Assembly (NCBI RefSeq): GCF_006539925.1
Contig: NZ_BJNY01000010.1
Span: 109,846 to 173,845, forward strand
Direction of reading: 5' to 3'
DNA: 64,000 nucleotides
DNA from: Glutamicibacter uratoxydans
GTDB taxonomy: Bacteria; Actinomycetota; Actinomycetes; Actinomycetales; Micrococcaceae
The notes beneath the pieces were generated by a model. That model did not search any database. It saw only the letters and a list, made by a program, of their open reading frames with translations, and was not told the origin of the DNA. This document shows positions 1-11,133 of the stretch, one piece after another. Both the position numbers and the translations under genes were made by a program. Positions within the stretch are counted from its first letter, which is position 1; each line of letters starts with the position of its first letter.

Positions 1-2511
<2,511 letters not shown>

Positions 2512-2524
2512 GAACCCATAATAA

Positions 2525-2540
2525 TCGAAAATTGCTTCGA
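2525..2540 (-). promoter_or_regulatory. Candidate SOS (LexA) box upstream of uvrA
   Basis: TCGAA-N6-TTCGA palindrome (TCGAAAATTGCTTCGA) ending 14 bases before the uvrA start. The actinobacterial LexA consensus is TCGAAC-N4-GTTCGA, so 10 of 12 defined positions match. uvrA is a classical SOS gene, which supports the call; LexA binding itself is inferred. Confidence 0.6.
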
Positions 2541-2623
2541 ATGAGTGTTGCGTTCATTGCACTTTGAGAGTTTCGCAGCCAGCCGCCCGCAGCGCCCTGG
2601 AATCTGCCGGCGCTGCAGCCGGG

Positions 2624-3274
2624 CTACGCTCCAAGCACGAACTTGGAAGGCAAGTATTTCACCAGCAGTGGACGCACCACGGCGGTAGAAATCACGACGA
2701 CGAGAATGCCCACCGCCAAACCTGTCAGCGCGTCGTGCAGGTAGTGTGCACCGACGCCGACCCGGGACAGTGCCACCAGCGCCGCGGCGGACGCGAAATA
2801 CCAGCGCAGCTTCGGCAGGGCGAGAATGCAGGCGGTGGCGAAGGCCCCGGCGATCACCGAATGGTTCGAAGGCCATGACCAGTCCCCCGCCGGAGGGCAG
2901 GCCAGAGCGGTGGCAACATGAATGCTTTGGCAGGGGCGCTGCTCGGTCACGAGCAGCTTGAGGACGGTGCTCACCACATAGGCTGCGACCACTCCCATGC
3001 CGCTAGCTGCGATGGTCCAGAAAATACTCCGATCCTTGAACCACGACCACGCGGCAATTCCCGCAGCGCTGAGCACCAAAAGAACCAGCAGCGGTTCCGA
3101 ACAGAAGACCGCCAGCGCACTGAGCACGGCCGAAGACTGCACGGTGGTGTCAATTGCTGTGTACAGCTGGTCCTTGAAAGCGAAGGAGATGAGCGCCAGC
3201 ACGACGAGGCAAAGTACGACGTTGAAGCTTGTGGACAGCTTGAGCCGCGTTCTGGGAACTGATTCGGAATTCAT
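2624..3274 (-). CDS. PAP2-family membrane phosphatase
   Basis: Integral membrane phosphatase of the PAP2 superfamily, which removes phosphate from lipid pyrophosphates or phosphatidic acid on the outer face of the membrane. 216 residues. The tripartite catalytic signature is complete: KLLVTEQRP, PSNHSV and SRVGVGAHYLHD. About five hydrophobic helices alternate with these loops. ATG at 3274 is chosen because translation upstream of it is low-complexity and unlike the family. The gene is divergent from ctaA and stands alone downstream toward uvrA. Undecaprenyl-pyrophosphate recycling is one possible role, but the motif set does not settle the substrate. Confidence 0.9.
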   Translation of the reverse strand: MNSESVPRTRLKLSTSFNVVLCLVVLALISFAFKDQLYTAIDTTVQSSAVLSALAVFCSEPLLVLLVLSAAGIAAWSWFKDRSIFWTIAASGMGVVAAYVVSTVLKLLVTEQRPCQSIHVATALACPPAGDWSWPSNHSVIAGAFATACILALPKLRWYFASAAALVALSRVGVGAHYLHDALTGLAVGILVVVISTAVVRPLLVKYLPSKFVLGA

Positions 3275-3506
3275 GAATCGGGATTCTACGAACAAAAACT
3301 GGCAATCATTGTCAGCTGGCTGTCGGCAGGCTTTCAGCAACAAGTGGTCGGGTTTTCGCAGGTGCTTTCCGCCTGCTAGCGTTGAGAGGCTGGAGCCGCA
3401 GCGCCTGCACTGGGCAATTCTGAGCCCGGTGGCGCAAAAATTGCCGCCGCTCGCGATCAACCTGTGGTTCTGGCCAATCGATAATTTCCGACAGAATCGT
3501 TGACCC

Positions 3507-4448
3507 ATGCCCACACCGTTCAGCTGGCTCGCCTCAAAGTTCTCGACGCAGCTCAAAACCGTGCAAACCGCCTCACTGATTTCGCTTTTGCTGGCAATAC
3601 TTGTGGTGGTCGGCGGCTCGGTGGTCCGGGTGACAGGCTCGGGCCTAGGCTGCACCGAGTGGCCGTACTGCACTCCAGAAACCCTGGCTCCCACCGCTGA
3701 AATGGGCATCCACGGCATTATCGAGTTCAGCAACCGGCTGATCACCGTAGCGCTGTGCATCGGGGTGGGCTGGCTGATCATCGCCGCCAGGCTCAACCGC
3801 GAACACGGCCGGGAACTGACCAGGCTTGGATGGCTGCAATTCTGGATCGTCGTGCTCAACGCGGTGATCGGAGGGATCACCGTGTGGGTCAAGCTGAACC
3901 CCTTCGTCGTCGCAGGCCACTTCATCGCCGCGTCGCTGCTGCTGACCGCCGCCACGATCACCTGGCATAAGGCGATGCAGATCGGCCAGACTCCCCCAGC
4001 CGCGCCTACCGGCCGGCAAAAATCCCTGGGCACGGCAATCCTGGTTGTCACCGCTGTGTTGCTGGTAATCGGCACCGCAGCCACAGGCTCCGGGCCCCAT
4101 GCAGGCGATTCGGCCGACGTGCCGCGCATGCCTTTTGACTGGGCCACAGTGACGGTCATCCACGGCCTATTCGCCGCGGCATGCCTCGGCTTGGGCATCT
4201 GGCTGTGGCTGGACGCCCGGCGCAGCACCAACCATGCGTTGGCCATGAAGTCCTTGCTGCTGGTCATTGCGGTGCTGGGCCAGGGTGCGATCGGCATCTA
4301 TCAGTCCCTCGACGGGCTTCCAGAGGTGGTCGTGATCCTGCATCTGTTCGGCGCCGCCATCGTGTGGATCGGCGCCATCCGCACCTTCCTGACCAGCCGC
4401 GCCGCAGCAGCGCAGCCTGCCGCCCCGGCCGCTGTGGCGGCAGGCTAG
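3507..4448 (+). CDS. ctaA: Heme A synthase (COX15/CtaA)
   Basis: Converts heme O to heme A for the aa3-type cytochrome oxidase. 313 residues with about eight membrane helices. Seen: the family loop RVTGSGLGCTEWPYC with a cysteine pair at residues 49 and 55, then HGIIEFSNRL (H69 and the conserved Glu four residues on), and later helix histidines in AGHFIAA, IHGLFAA and LHLFGA, which are expected heme ligands. The C-terminus is Ala/Pro rich. The heme O synthase gene ctaB, often adjacent in actinobacteria, is not here. It converges with the PhzF gene with only four bases between the stops. Confidence 0.93.
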   Translation: MPTPFSWLASKFSTQLKTVQTASLISLLLAILVVVGGSVVRVTGSGLGCTEWPYCTPETLAPTAEMGIHGIIEFSNRLITVALCIGVGWLIIAARLNREHGRELTRLGWLQFWIVVLNAVIGGITVWVKLNPFVVAGHFIAASLLLTAATITWHKAMQIGQTPPAAPTGRQKSLGTAILVVTAVLLVIGTAATGSGPHAGDSADVPRMPFDWATVTVIHGLFAAACLGLGIWLWLDARRSTNHALAMKSLLLVIAVLGQGAIGIYQSLDGLPEVVVILHLFGAAIVWIGAIRTFLTSRAAAAQPAAPAAVAAG

Positions 4449-4452
4449 ACGG

Positions 4453-5289
4453 CTACAGGTTCACCTGGCCGGCCACGCACGGGTTAACGTGTCCGCCGAC
4501 CCAGATGCCGTCGGCGGCGTAGCGGATCTGGACCCTGCCTTCATACCCGATAGCGGTGCCTTGGGCCGCAACATAGTCGGCGGCCGCCACCCCTGTACTG
4601 CGCAGCCAGTAGGCCAATCCAGCGTTCAGGCTTCCTGTCACCGGGTCTTCCCAGACCGGGTCGTTGCCCAGAAACGCCCGGACCTCGAACTGGGTGTCAT
4701 GGCCGTCGTCGTGGGGGCCGATGACCCCGAGGCACAACTCTCCGAGATTCTGCGGGTCGGGGCTCAAGGCGAGGACGTCGGCCGCGCTGGCCAGCCTGAT
4801 GCCGATCCATTCGGGCCCGTTGACAATCCACGAGCTGTCCAAGATCTTCTCCGGCTCCAGCCCCAGTGCGGCCGCGACCTCTGCAATTTTGGCTTCGCCC
4901 AGCGGCTCGAAGCGGGTGATCGGCGGCGCCTTGAAGGAAAATTCTTGACCCTGATAGGTGACGTCGACCAGCCCTGCGCCGCACTCTTGAACGATTTTTC
5001 CAGGGGTCTTCGGCACACCTCCGGCCTGCAGCCAGGCATAGGCGGAGCCGAGCGTAGGGTGGCCGGCAAAGGGGAATTCCTGAGAAGCGGAGAAGATCCG
5101 CACCCGGTAGTCGGCCGCGTCGGTGGTCGGCGGCAGCAGAAACGTGGTTTCGGCCAGGTTGGTCCATTTGGCAAAGCGCTGCATCTGCTCTGCGCTCAGC
5201 TCTTGCGCGTCGTGGACGACTGCCAGCGGATTGCCCAGGTAGGCGGTGGGTGAAAAGACGTCGACTTCGCTGTATTGACGGGTTCGCAT
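4453..5289 (-). CDS. PhzF-family isomerase-like protein
   Basis: 278-residue member of the PhzF / diaminopimelate-epimerase-like fold family. Seen: N-terminal EVDVFS, GNPLAVV, the catalytic-type Glu in LAETTFLL (about residue 47), FPFAGHPTLGSA, and a C-terminal second half with DPVTGSLNAGLAYWL. Members catalyse isomerisation or epimerisation; the substrate of stand-alone copies such as this is unknown. ATG at 5289 is used; a GTG lies directly before it. The gene follows a GntR regulator on the same strand by 25 bases, so the two probably form an operon and the regulator may control it. Confidence 0.88.
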   Translation of the reverse strand: MRTRQYSEVDVFSPTAYLGNPLAVVHDAQELSAEQMQRFAKWTNLAETTFLLPPTTDAADYRVRIFSASQEFPFAGHPTLGSAYAWLQAGGVPKTPGKIVQECGAGLVDVTYQGQEFSFKAPPITRFEPLGEAKIAEVAAALGLEPEKILDSSWIVNGPEWIGIRLASAADVLALSPDPQNLGELCLGVIGPHDDGHDTQFEVRAFLGNDPVWEDPVTGSLNAGLAYWLRSTGVAAADYVAAQGTAIGYEGRVQIRYAADGIWVGGHVNPCVAGQVNL

Positions 5290-5314
5290 CACCCCAAACT
5301 AGCAGGTGGAGGCC

Positions 5315-5692
5315 CTATCGAGGCAGCGAGCTGAATGCGGCGCGCAGGTACTTCACCGCAGTTTCCTCATCCACGGACCAGGTCTGCGCGATGCGGGCAA
5401 GGTCCGCCGCCGCGTCGCTGACTTCCTGCTCTGCACGGTCCTCGGCGGCCTGCACCACGGTGCCATGGCGCCCCCGGGTGACCACGGCACCCTGCAGTTC
5501 AAGCTCCTTGTACACCTTGGCCACGGTGTTCACCGCGAGGTTCAGGGCACCGGCGAGCGCACGCACCGAAGGAAGTTTGGTTCCCGGAGCGAGCTTCCCG
5601 TCGGAGATTGCCGTGAGGATCTGCTCGCGCACCTGCTGGTAGGGGGCCACGGCTGAGCTGTGCTCAATGGTGATGAAATCTAGGTCGGTCAT
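5315..5692 (-). CDS. GntR-family transcriptional regulator, short YtrA-like form
   Basis: 125 residues. The winged helix-turn-helix occupies about residues 15-80 (PYQQVREQILTAISDGKL, then LPSVRALAGALNLAVNTVAKVYKELELQG and a G-R-H-G-T-V-V wing). The remaining 45 residues are only a short helical tail, with no FCD, UTRA or aminotransferase effector domain, as in the YtrA/YhcF subgroup. It lies upstream of and in line with the PhzF gene, and divergent from a metallo-hydrolase. The 78-base divergent gap contains a direct repeat that could be its operator. Confidence 0.88.
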   Translation of the reverse strand: MTDLDFITIEHSSAVAPYQQVREQILTAISDGKLAPGTKLPSVRALAGALNLAVNTVAKVYKELELQGAVVTRGRHGTVVQAAEDRAEQEVSDAAADLARIAQTWSVDEETAVKYLRAAFSSLPR

Positions 5693-5716
5693 GCAACTGT
5701 CCGTTTCATATAGTGG

Positions 5717-5742
5717 TCGTGTCTTTCGAGCCTATCGTGTCT
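5717..5742. repeat. Direct repeat TCGTGTCT x2 in the GntR/hydrolase divergent gap
   Basis: TCGTGTCT occurs at 5717-5724 and again at 5735-5742, 18 bases apart start to start, in the 78-base space between two divergent starts. Placement fits an operator for the adjacent GntR protein, but GntR sites are more often inverted repeats, so this is weak. Confidence 0.3.
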
Positions 5743-5770
5743 GCATTGTGATTCCCCGTACGCTGAAGAC

Positions 5771-6424
5771 ATGAATGAACTTCTACTCGATGACGTTGTG
5801 ATCCGCTGGATCTCCGTATCCAGCATGAACAACAACGTGTACCTGGTGACCGAACGAGCCAGCGGCAAGCAGCTGCTGGTGGACGCGGCAGACAACTTTT
5901 CGGCGATCAAGAAGCTGGTCGACGCGGCGGGTGCGGACGGGCCGAATCCCGAGCTGGTCGGCATTGCCACGACCCATCAGCATTGGGACCATGTCCGCGC
6001 GCTGGCCCAGGCGGCCAAGGAATATCCGGTGCCGACCTATGCGGGGGCCGATGATGCGGCAGGCATCACCCGCGAGGCCTCGGTGAAGATCAGCAATGAG
6101 CTGGCCAACGGCGACACGCTGAAGATCGGCGATGTGGTGGTGGAGGCGATCCACCTGCGCGGACACACTCCGGGCTCCATCGCCTATGTCATCCGCGATT
6201 CCTCGGAACAGAATGTGATCCTCAGCGGCGACAGCCTGTTCCCGGGAGGCGTGGGCAATACCGGCAACAGCCCCCAGCGCTTCAACTCCCTGCTGGACGA
6301 CGTGATCGAACGCATCTTCGACCGCTTCGGCGATGACACGCTGGTCTACCCGGGCCACGGGGATGCGACGACGTTGGGCGCCGAGCGCGGTTCGCTCGAT
6401 GACTGGCGCGCCCGCGGCTGGTAG
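5771..6424 (+). CDS. Metallo-beta-lactamase-fold hydrolase (glyoxalase II-like)
   Basis: 217-residue hydrolase. Seen: HQHWDH at residues 69-74 (the HxHxDH metal site), RGHTPGSIAY with the next ligand His, LSGDSLFPGGVGNT with the bridging Asp, and YPGHGDATT with the last His. This is the complete two-metal site of the MBL fold in the glyoxalase II / YcbL-like branch, which cleaves thioesters. The physiological substrate is not evident. It is divergent from the GntR-PhzF pair and ends at a hairpin shared with the convergent methyltransferase gene. Confidence 0.88.
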   Translation: MNELLLDDVVIRWISVSSMNNNVYLVTERASGKQLLVDAADNFSAIKKLVDAAGADGPNPELVGIATTHQHWDHVRALAQAAKEYPVPTYAGADDAAGITREASVKISNELANGDTLKIGDVVVEAIHLRGHTPGSIAYVIRDSSEQNVILSGDSLFPGGVGNTGNSPQRFNSLLDDVIERIFDRFGDDTLVYPGHGDATTLGAERGSLDDWRARGW

Positions 6425-6444
6425 CCCGCCGGCGTTTCGCAGCA

Positions 6445-6483
6445 CAGCCCGCGGGGAAGGATGAAGTCCTGTCCCGCGGGCTG
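6445..6483. terminator. Hairpin between convergent genes
   Basis: An 11-base stem (CAGCCCGCGGG with CCCGCGGGCTG) around a 17-base loop lies between the stops of the MBL hydrolase and the methyltransferase. There is a short T/C-rich tail on the plus strand. Likely serves both directions. Confidence 0.65.
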
Positions 6484-6486
6484 TTC

Positions 6487-7278
6487 CTATCCCAGCTTCC
6501 GGCCGATCAGGAAGATGCGGCGGAACGGGAAGTTGGTCAGCTCGGTGCCGTCCGGGCCGAGGAAGGACGGGTAGGCCTGGGCCACCTCGCGCGCATAGTC
6601 TGCTTCAAATTCCGCATAGTCCTGTGCATCGAGGACGTGCTTGACGGGCAGCAGGGCGGTGCCGCGCACCCACTGCAGGATCGGGTCTTGGCCGACCATG
6701 ACCTGCTGGTAAGTCGTCTCCCACACATTTGCCTGGAAGCCTGCTTCCAGCAGCAGGCGCTGGTATTCGCCCGGCTCCCCCACGACGTCGTCATGGCGCA
6801 GCACGCCTTCAAGCTGGGCTGCCCATTTGGGGCTTTCTGCGAGCTGGCGCATCAGCGCGTGCGAGGGTGCGGAGAAGTTCCCGGGGACCTGTATGGCCAC
6901 ATAGGAGCCGCTCTTCAATGCCTGGAGCCAGCGGCGCAGCAGTTCCCGGTGTCCTGGGATCCATTGGAGCATGGCGTTGGAGAAGAGCAGGTCGGTGTCC
7001 TCCTGCGGGGTCCAGTCCAGCGCGTCGGCCAGGACAAAGCTGAGGTTCGCCTCCGCGGCGCTCTGCGTGGCCCGTTCGATCATCGCTTCCGAGGAGTCGA
7101 TCCCCAGTACCTGCGCCGCCGGCCACTTGCGGGCCAGCAAGGCAGTCATATTGCCCGGCCCGCAGCCCAGGTCCACGACGTGCTTCGGGTCCGCCTCCCC
7201 CAGCTGCTCTAGCAGGTCGCGGTAGGGCCGGCCCCGGTAGTCGGCGAATTCGGTGTACTTTGCTGGATCCCACTTCAT
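6487..7278 (-). CDS. tam: Trans-aconitate 2-methyltransferase-like SAM methyltransferase
   Basis: 263-residue class I methyltransferase. Seen: start MKWDPAKYTEFADYRGRPY, motif I VVDLGCGPGNMT, the acidic end of strand 2 in VLGIDSSEAMI, motif NAMLQWIPGH, and a C-terminal WETTYQQVM. This order and length match Tam, which methyl-esterifies trans-aconitate, a spontaneous by-product of the citric acid cycle that inhibits aconitase. The exact substrate is inferred from family resemblance. Monocistronic and convergent with the MBL gene. Confidence 0.85.
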   Translation of the reverse strand: MKWDPAKYTEFADYRGRPYRDLLEQLGEADPKHVVDLGCGPGNMTALLARKWPAAQVLGIDSSEAMIERATQSAAEANLSFVLADALDWTPQEDTDLLFSNAMLQWIPGHRELLRRWLQALKSGSYVAIQVPGNFSAPSHALMRQLAESPKWAAQLEGVLRHDDVVGEPGEYQRLLLEAGFQANVWETTYQQVMVGQDPILQWVRGTALLPVKHVLDAQDYAEFEADYAREVAQAYPSFLGPDGTELTNFPFRRIFLIGRKLG

Positions 7279-7354
7279 ACCCAGAGCATATTGCGCATGC
7301 TCAGGGCAAAACTAGGGGCCGGTCATAGTTCGCAAAGGATAGGCTTAGAACATC

Positions 7355-9886
7355 ATGTTGCTCACTGACTATCTGCCTGCAGACGCGAAAAACGTATCGG
7401 ACGACGAAATCTACGAGGCTTTCGGCCGCTGGGTCACCACCCGCGGCATCGAGCTCTATCCCGCACAGGACGAGGCTTCCATGGCTCTGGCCAGCGGAAA
7501 CAACGTCATTCTTGCCACCCCCACCGGATCCGGCAAGTCCCTGGTGGCGATCGCCGCGCACTTCTACGCCATGGCCCGCGACCAGATCAGCTTCTACACC
7601 GCGCCGATCAAGGCGCTGGTCTCGGAGAAGTTCTTCGATTTGTGCAAGATCTTCGGCGCTGAAAACGTCGGCATGGTCACCGGCGACTCCTCGGTGAATG
7701 CCGATGCGCCGATCATCTGCTGCACCGCGGAAATCCTGGCGAACATTGCGCTGCGCGAAGGCTCGCGCGCGGATGTGGGCTGCGTGATCATGGACGAGTT
7801 CCACTTCTACGCCGACCCACAGCGCGGTTGGGCCTGGCAGGTCCCGCTGATCGAGCTGCCGCAAGCGCAGTTCCTGCTGATGAGCGCCACCCTGGGCGAT
7901 GTGTCCCGCTTCGAGAAGGAGCTTGAGGAGCGCACCGGCAAGACCACGGTGACCGTCGCGCACACCCAGCGCCCGATCCCGCTGCACTTCTACTACTCCA
8001 TGGACCCGGTCCAGGAGGCAGTGGAGGAACTGATCAAAACCCAGCAGGTACCGATCTACATTGTGCACTTCTCCCAGCTGGACGCGATCGACCGCGCCAC
8101 CGGGCTGATGAGCATCAACGTGGCGACCCGCGAGGAGAAGGACCGCATCGCCGAGCTGATCGGCGGGTTCCGCTTCGCCGCCGGATTCGGCAAGACGCTG
8201 AACCGGCTGGTGCGCCACGGCATCGGCGTGCACCACGCGGGCATGCTGCCCAAGTACCGCCGTCTGGTGGAGCAGCTGGCGCAGGCCGGCCTGCTCAAGG
8301 TCATCTGCGGCACCGATACCTTGGGCGTGGGCATCAATGTGCCGATCCGCACCGTGGTCATCACCGCGCTGTCCAAGTTCGACGGCACCCGCACCCGCAT
8401 CCTCAACGCCCGTGAATTCCACCAGATCGCCGGGCGTGCCGGACGTGCAGGCTTCGACACCGCCGGCACCGTGCTGGTGCAGGCCCCGGAGCATGCGATC
8501 GAGAACCACAAGGCCATGGAAAAGGCGCTGAAGAAGCACGGCGAGGGCTCGGCCAAGCTCAAGCAGATCCCCAAAAAGAAGCCACCTCAGGGCTTCGTGA
8601 CCTGGGGCGAGAAGACCTTTGAGCGCATTGTCGAGGCACCGCCGGAGACGCTGAAGTCTTCCTTCCAGGTCTCGCACTCGATGCTGCTGAACCTGCTGGA
8701 GCGCGAGGACAACGCCTTTGAGGCAACTGTCCGCCTGCTCACCGAGAACCACGAGACCCCGTCCGCGCAGCGCAAGCTGAAGCTGCGCGCCATCGGCATT
8801 CTGCGCGAGCTGATCGCCACCGGCGTGGTGGTGCGCCGGGATGAACCGGATGAGTACGGCAACTACTACGAGCTGACCGTGCATCTGCAGCAGAACTTCG
8901 CGCTGAACCAGCCGCTCTCCCCCTTCGCGCTGGCCGCGCTGGAGCTGCTGGACCCCGACTCCGCCAGCTACGCTCTGGATGTGGTCTCCACCATCGAGGC
9001 CACTTTGGAGAAGCCGCGCCAGGTGCTCTCCGGCCAGGAGAAGAAGGCCCGCGGCGAGGCGGTGGCGGCGATGAAGGCCGAGGGCCTGGACTACGACGCG
9101 CGCATGACGGCGCTGGAAGAGGTCACCTACCCGCAGCCGCTGGCTGAAAAGCTTGAGGCGGCATTCGAACAGTACCGGCAGGGCGCTCCGTGGCTTGCCG
9201 ACTTTGAACTGCAGCCAAAATCAGTGGTGCGCGACATGTACGAACGAGCCATGGGCTTCTCCGACTTCGTCCAGTACTACCAGCTGGCCCGCTCCGAGGG
9301 CGTGCTGCTGCGCTACCTCACCGACGCCTACAAGGCGCTGCGCCAGTCGGTTCCGCAGGATGCGCTGCGCGAAGACCTGGAAGATTTGATCGAGTGGCTC
9401 GGAGAGCTGATTCGCCAGATCGACTCCTCGCTGCTCGATGAATGGGAGGAGCTCTCCCGCGGCGAGCTGCACGATGACTCCGAGGAGATCACCCCGCCGG
9501 CCCCGGAGAAGCTGACCAGCAATATGCGCGCCTTCCGCGTGATGGTCCGCAATGAGATGTTCCGCCGCGTCAAGCTCTTCGCCGACGAGCAGGACAAGGC
9601 CCTGGGCGAGCTGGACGAACACAATGGCTTCGACGCAGACACCTGGGCCGAGGCGATGGACGACTACTTCGACGAGCACGACGACATTGACGACGGCCCC
9701 GAAGGCCGCAGCCCCAAGCTGTTCATCGTCAATGAGAAGCCTGGCCGCATCTGGGAGGTCCGCCAGATTTTCGCCGATCCCGAGGAGCACCACGACTGGG
9801 GCATCAACGCCACCATCTCGCTGGACGACTCGGACGAGGTCGGCGAACCTGTCGTCACCGTGACCGCGGTGGGGCGTCTCGATTAG
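7355..9886 (+). CDS. DEAD/DEAH-box helicase with C-terminal DUF3516
   Basis: 843-residue superfamily 2 helicase. Seen: Walker A ATPTGSGKS at residues 54-62, TAPIKALVSEKF (motif Ia), Walker B as DEFH at 147-150 in place of DEAH/DExH, motif III SATL near 177, and motif VI QIAGRAGRAG. The roughly 400 residues after the helicase core match the actinobacterial DUF3516 region, which is acidic and ends in GRIWEVRQIFADPEEHHDWG. It resembles Ski2/Mtr4-like RNA helicases in core motifs. The function in actinobacteria is not established to my knowledge; RNA turnover is an inference. A strong hairpin follows. Confidence 0.9.
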   Translation: MLLTDYLPADAKNVSDDEIYEAFGRWVTTRGIELYPAQDEASMALASGNNVILATPTGSGKSLVAIAAHFYAMARDQISFYTAPIKALVSEKFFDLCKIFGAENVGMVTGDSSVNADAPIICCTAEILANIALREGSRADVGCVIMDEFHFYADPQRGWAWQVPLIELPQAQFLLMSATLGDVSRFEKELEERTGKTTVTVAHTQRPIPLHFYYSMDPVQEAVEELIKTQQVPIYIVHFSQLDAIDRATGLMSINVATREEKDRIAELIGGFRFAAGFGKTLNRLVRHGIGVHHAGMLPKYRRLVEQLAQAGLLKVICGTDTLGVGINVPIRTVVITALSKFDGTRTRILNAREFHQIAGRAGRAGFDTAGTVLVQAPEHAIENHKAMEKALKKHGEGSAKLKQIPKKKPPQGFVTWGEKTFERIVEAPPETLKSSFQVSHSMLLNLLEREDNAFEATVRLLTENHETPSAQRKLKLRAIGILRELIATGVVVRRDEPDEYGNYYELTVHLQQNFALNQPLSPFALAALELLDPDSASYALDVVSTIEATLEKPRQVLSGQEKKARGEAVAAMKAEGLDYDARMTALEEVTYPQPLAEKLEAAFEQYRQGAPWLADFELQPKSVVRDMYERAMGFSDFVQYYQLARSEGVLLRYLTDAYKALRQSVPQDALREDLEDLIEWLGELIRQIDSSLLDEWEELSRGELHDDSEEITPPAPEKLTSNMRAFRVMVRNEMFRRVKLFADEQDKALGELDEHNGFDADTWAEAMDDYFDEHDDIDDGPEGRSPKLFIVNEKPGRIWEVRQIFADPEEHHDWGINATISLDDSDEVGEPVVTVTAVGRLD

Positions 9887-9907
9887 CAGACAGCCCCGCT
9901 AATACAG

Positions 9908-9957
9908 GCCCGCGGCGAATCCACAAACAGCTATGTGACTGTGGTTTCGCCGCGGGC
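9908..9957 (+). terminator. Rho-independent terminator after the DUF3516 helicase
   Basis: Long stem: GCCCGCGGCGAA pairs with TTCGCCGCGGGC, extended after one mismatch by CCACA with TGTGG. It is followed by TTTGT. It separates the helicase gene from the small membrane protein gene. Confidence 0.8.
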
Positions 9958-9976
9958 TTTGTCGTAGGGTAACGGC

Positions 9977-10168
9977 ATGAGCGGAATCACATTGCGTGTC
10001 ATCGGCGCCGCGGCCATCACCGTTGGCCTCATCTGCCTGCTCAGCGGCTGGTCTGCAGTGTTCGCGGTGGAAGGCACGCTGTTCACTGCCCTGCAGTGCG
10101 CGCTGGTGCTCGTCGGCCTTGTCATGGTGTATCGCGGCGAAAACGTGAACTCAAGGCATCCAAAATAG
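9977..10168 (+). CDS. Small two-helix membrane protein, unknown
   Basis: 63 residues. Two hydrophobic stretches, about residues 7-28 (VIGAAAITVGLICLLSGWSA) and 36-53 (LFTALQCALVLVGLVMVY), then a short basic tail ending HPK. It is preceded by TAGGGTAAC at a reasonable ribosome-binding distance and by the helicase terminator, so it has its own transcription unit if real. I recognise no family. It is convergent with the phosphotransferase gene, with eight bases between the stops. Confidence 0.55.
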   Translation: MSGITLRVIGAAAITVGLICLLSGWSAVFAVEGTLFTALQCALVLVGLVMVYRGENVNSRHPK

Positions 10169-10176
10169 CCTGTGAA

Positions 10177-11133
10177 CTATGCCAATCGTGATCTAGAATC
10201 AAGCCGCCCCTTCAACCAGGCGACAGTGGCTGAAGCCTGTTTCGCGTGATAGTCGCGCAGGGTGGGCAGCGAAGGAATCGGAGGCCGGCGTGCGGCATCG
10301 ACATAAAATCCGGCAAGTCCCGCCAATACCGCGTCGACTGCCTCGGAGGCGACACCGTTGAAGAGCTCATGCGAAGCAATGAGCCTGTCCGCATCAAAAT
10401 CCGGATTGAAGATCTTCGCCTCGATCAAGACAGTTAATCCGTCGTACCAGGCTGCTCCGCGGGTAGCCCACGGCCAGTCGACCAAGATGATCTCGCCGCT
10501 GGTGTCAATGAGCAAATTGTCGGAGCGCAGATCCGAATGGACCAGCTGGTCCCCGGCGAGCGCCTCGTCCGCTTTTTGCGCCAACTCGTTCAGCTCCGCC
10601 GTATTGGCAGCGACCCAAGGATCTTCCGGAATATAGCCATCAGACATTAGGCGCCTGAATCCTTGGAAGTCTTCGCGCACGTCCTCGTACAATTCCGGCA
10701 ATTGAATCTCGCCGACGTCCAGTGGCTCCCGGGTCATGCCCGCGAGAACATCAAGGACAGCGAGCAGCTCATTCTGATTCCAGGGAAGTTTGGGGCTGCA
10801 TCCGTCGATGTCAGAGAAAATCAAGGCTTCCCAGTTCTCCCATGTTTGATGCCCAATGAACCGAGGGACTGGCAGCGAGGAATGCAGTGACGCAGCGATT
10901 TTTGCTTCGCGGACATGAAGGTTAGCTGATCCCTCGTTCAGCTCCCGGCTCACCGCTTTAACGAAGGCTCTTCGTCCATCGGCGGTCACAATCCGGTCTG
11001 CGGTGCCCGGTGAGAAGCCGCCGGTTTGGCTTCGACTGTCGACCACTTCAGAACCGAGCACTGACTCAATTTGGGCCCGCAGTTCGGAGGGAAGCGCTGG
11101 CCATGTGATGCGTTCTGCGAAGTTCATCTGCAT
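10177..11133 (-). CDS. Aminoglycoside-phosphotransferase-fold kinase
   Basis: 318 residues in the APH / choline kinase fold. Seen: the catalytic loop HSDLRSDNLLID (Brenner motif HxDxxxxN), and the metal-binding Asp of the DFG equivalent in LVDWPWATRG. The N-lobe has GGFSPGTADRIVTADGRRAFVK with the ATP-binding Lys. The family includes antibiotic kinases and kinases of small metabolites; nothing here identifies an antibiotic substrate. ATG at 11133 is chosen to match the usual domain start; the frame stays open upstream to a TTG at 11328. Base composition looks lower in GC than the neighbours, so transfer is possible. Confidence 0.8.
   Translation of the reverse strand: MQMNFAERITWPALPSELRAQIESVLGSEVVDSRSQTGGFSPGTADRIVTADGRRAFVKAVSRELNEGSANLHVREAKIAASLHSSLPVPRFIGHQTWENWEALIFSDIDGCSPKLPWNQNELLAVLDVLAGMTREPLDVGEIQLPELYEDVREDFQGFRRLMSDGYIPEDPWVAANTAELNELAQKADEALAGDQLVHSDLRSDNLLIDTSGEIILVDWPWATRGAAWYDGLTVLIEAKIFNPDFDADRLIASHELFNGVASEAVDAVLAGLAGFYVDAARRPPIPSLPTLRDYHAKQASATVAWLKGRLDSRSRLA

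Noticed and set aside
2624..4297. Long minus-strand frame that would fuse the PAP2 phosphatase to an N-terminal extension over ctaA
   Set aside because: The extra 340 residues are the antisense of ctaA and rich in Thr/Ser/Pro. The PAP2 family start fits the ATG at 3274.
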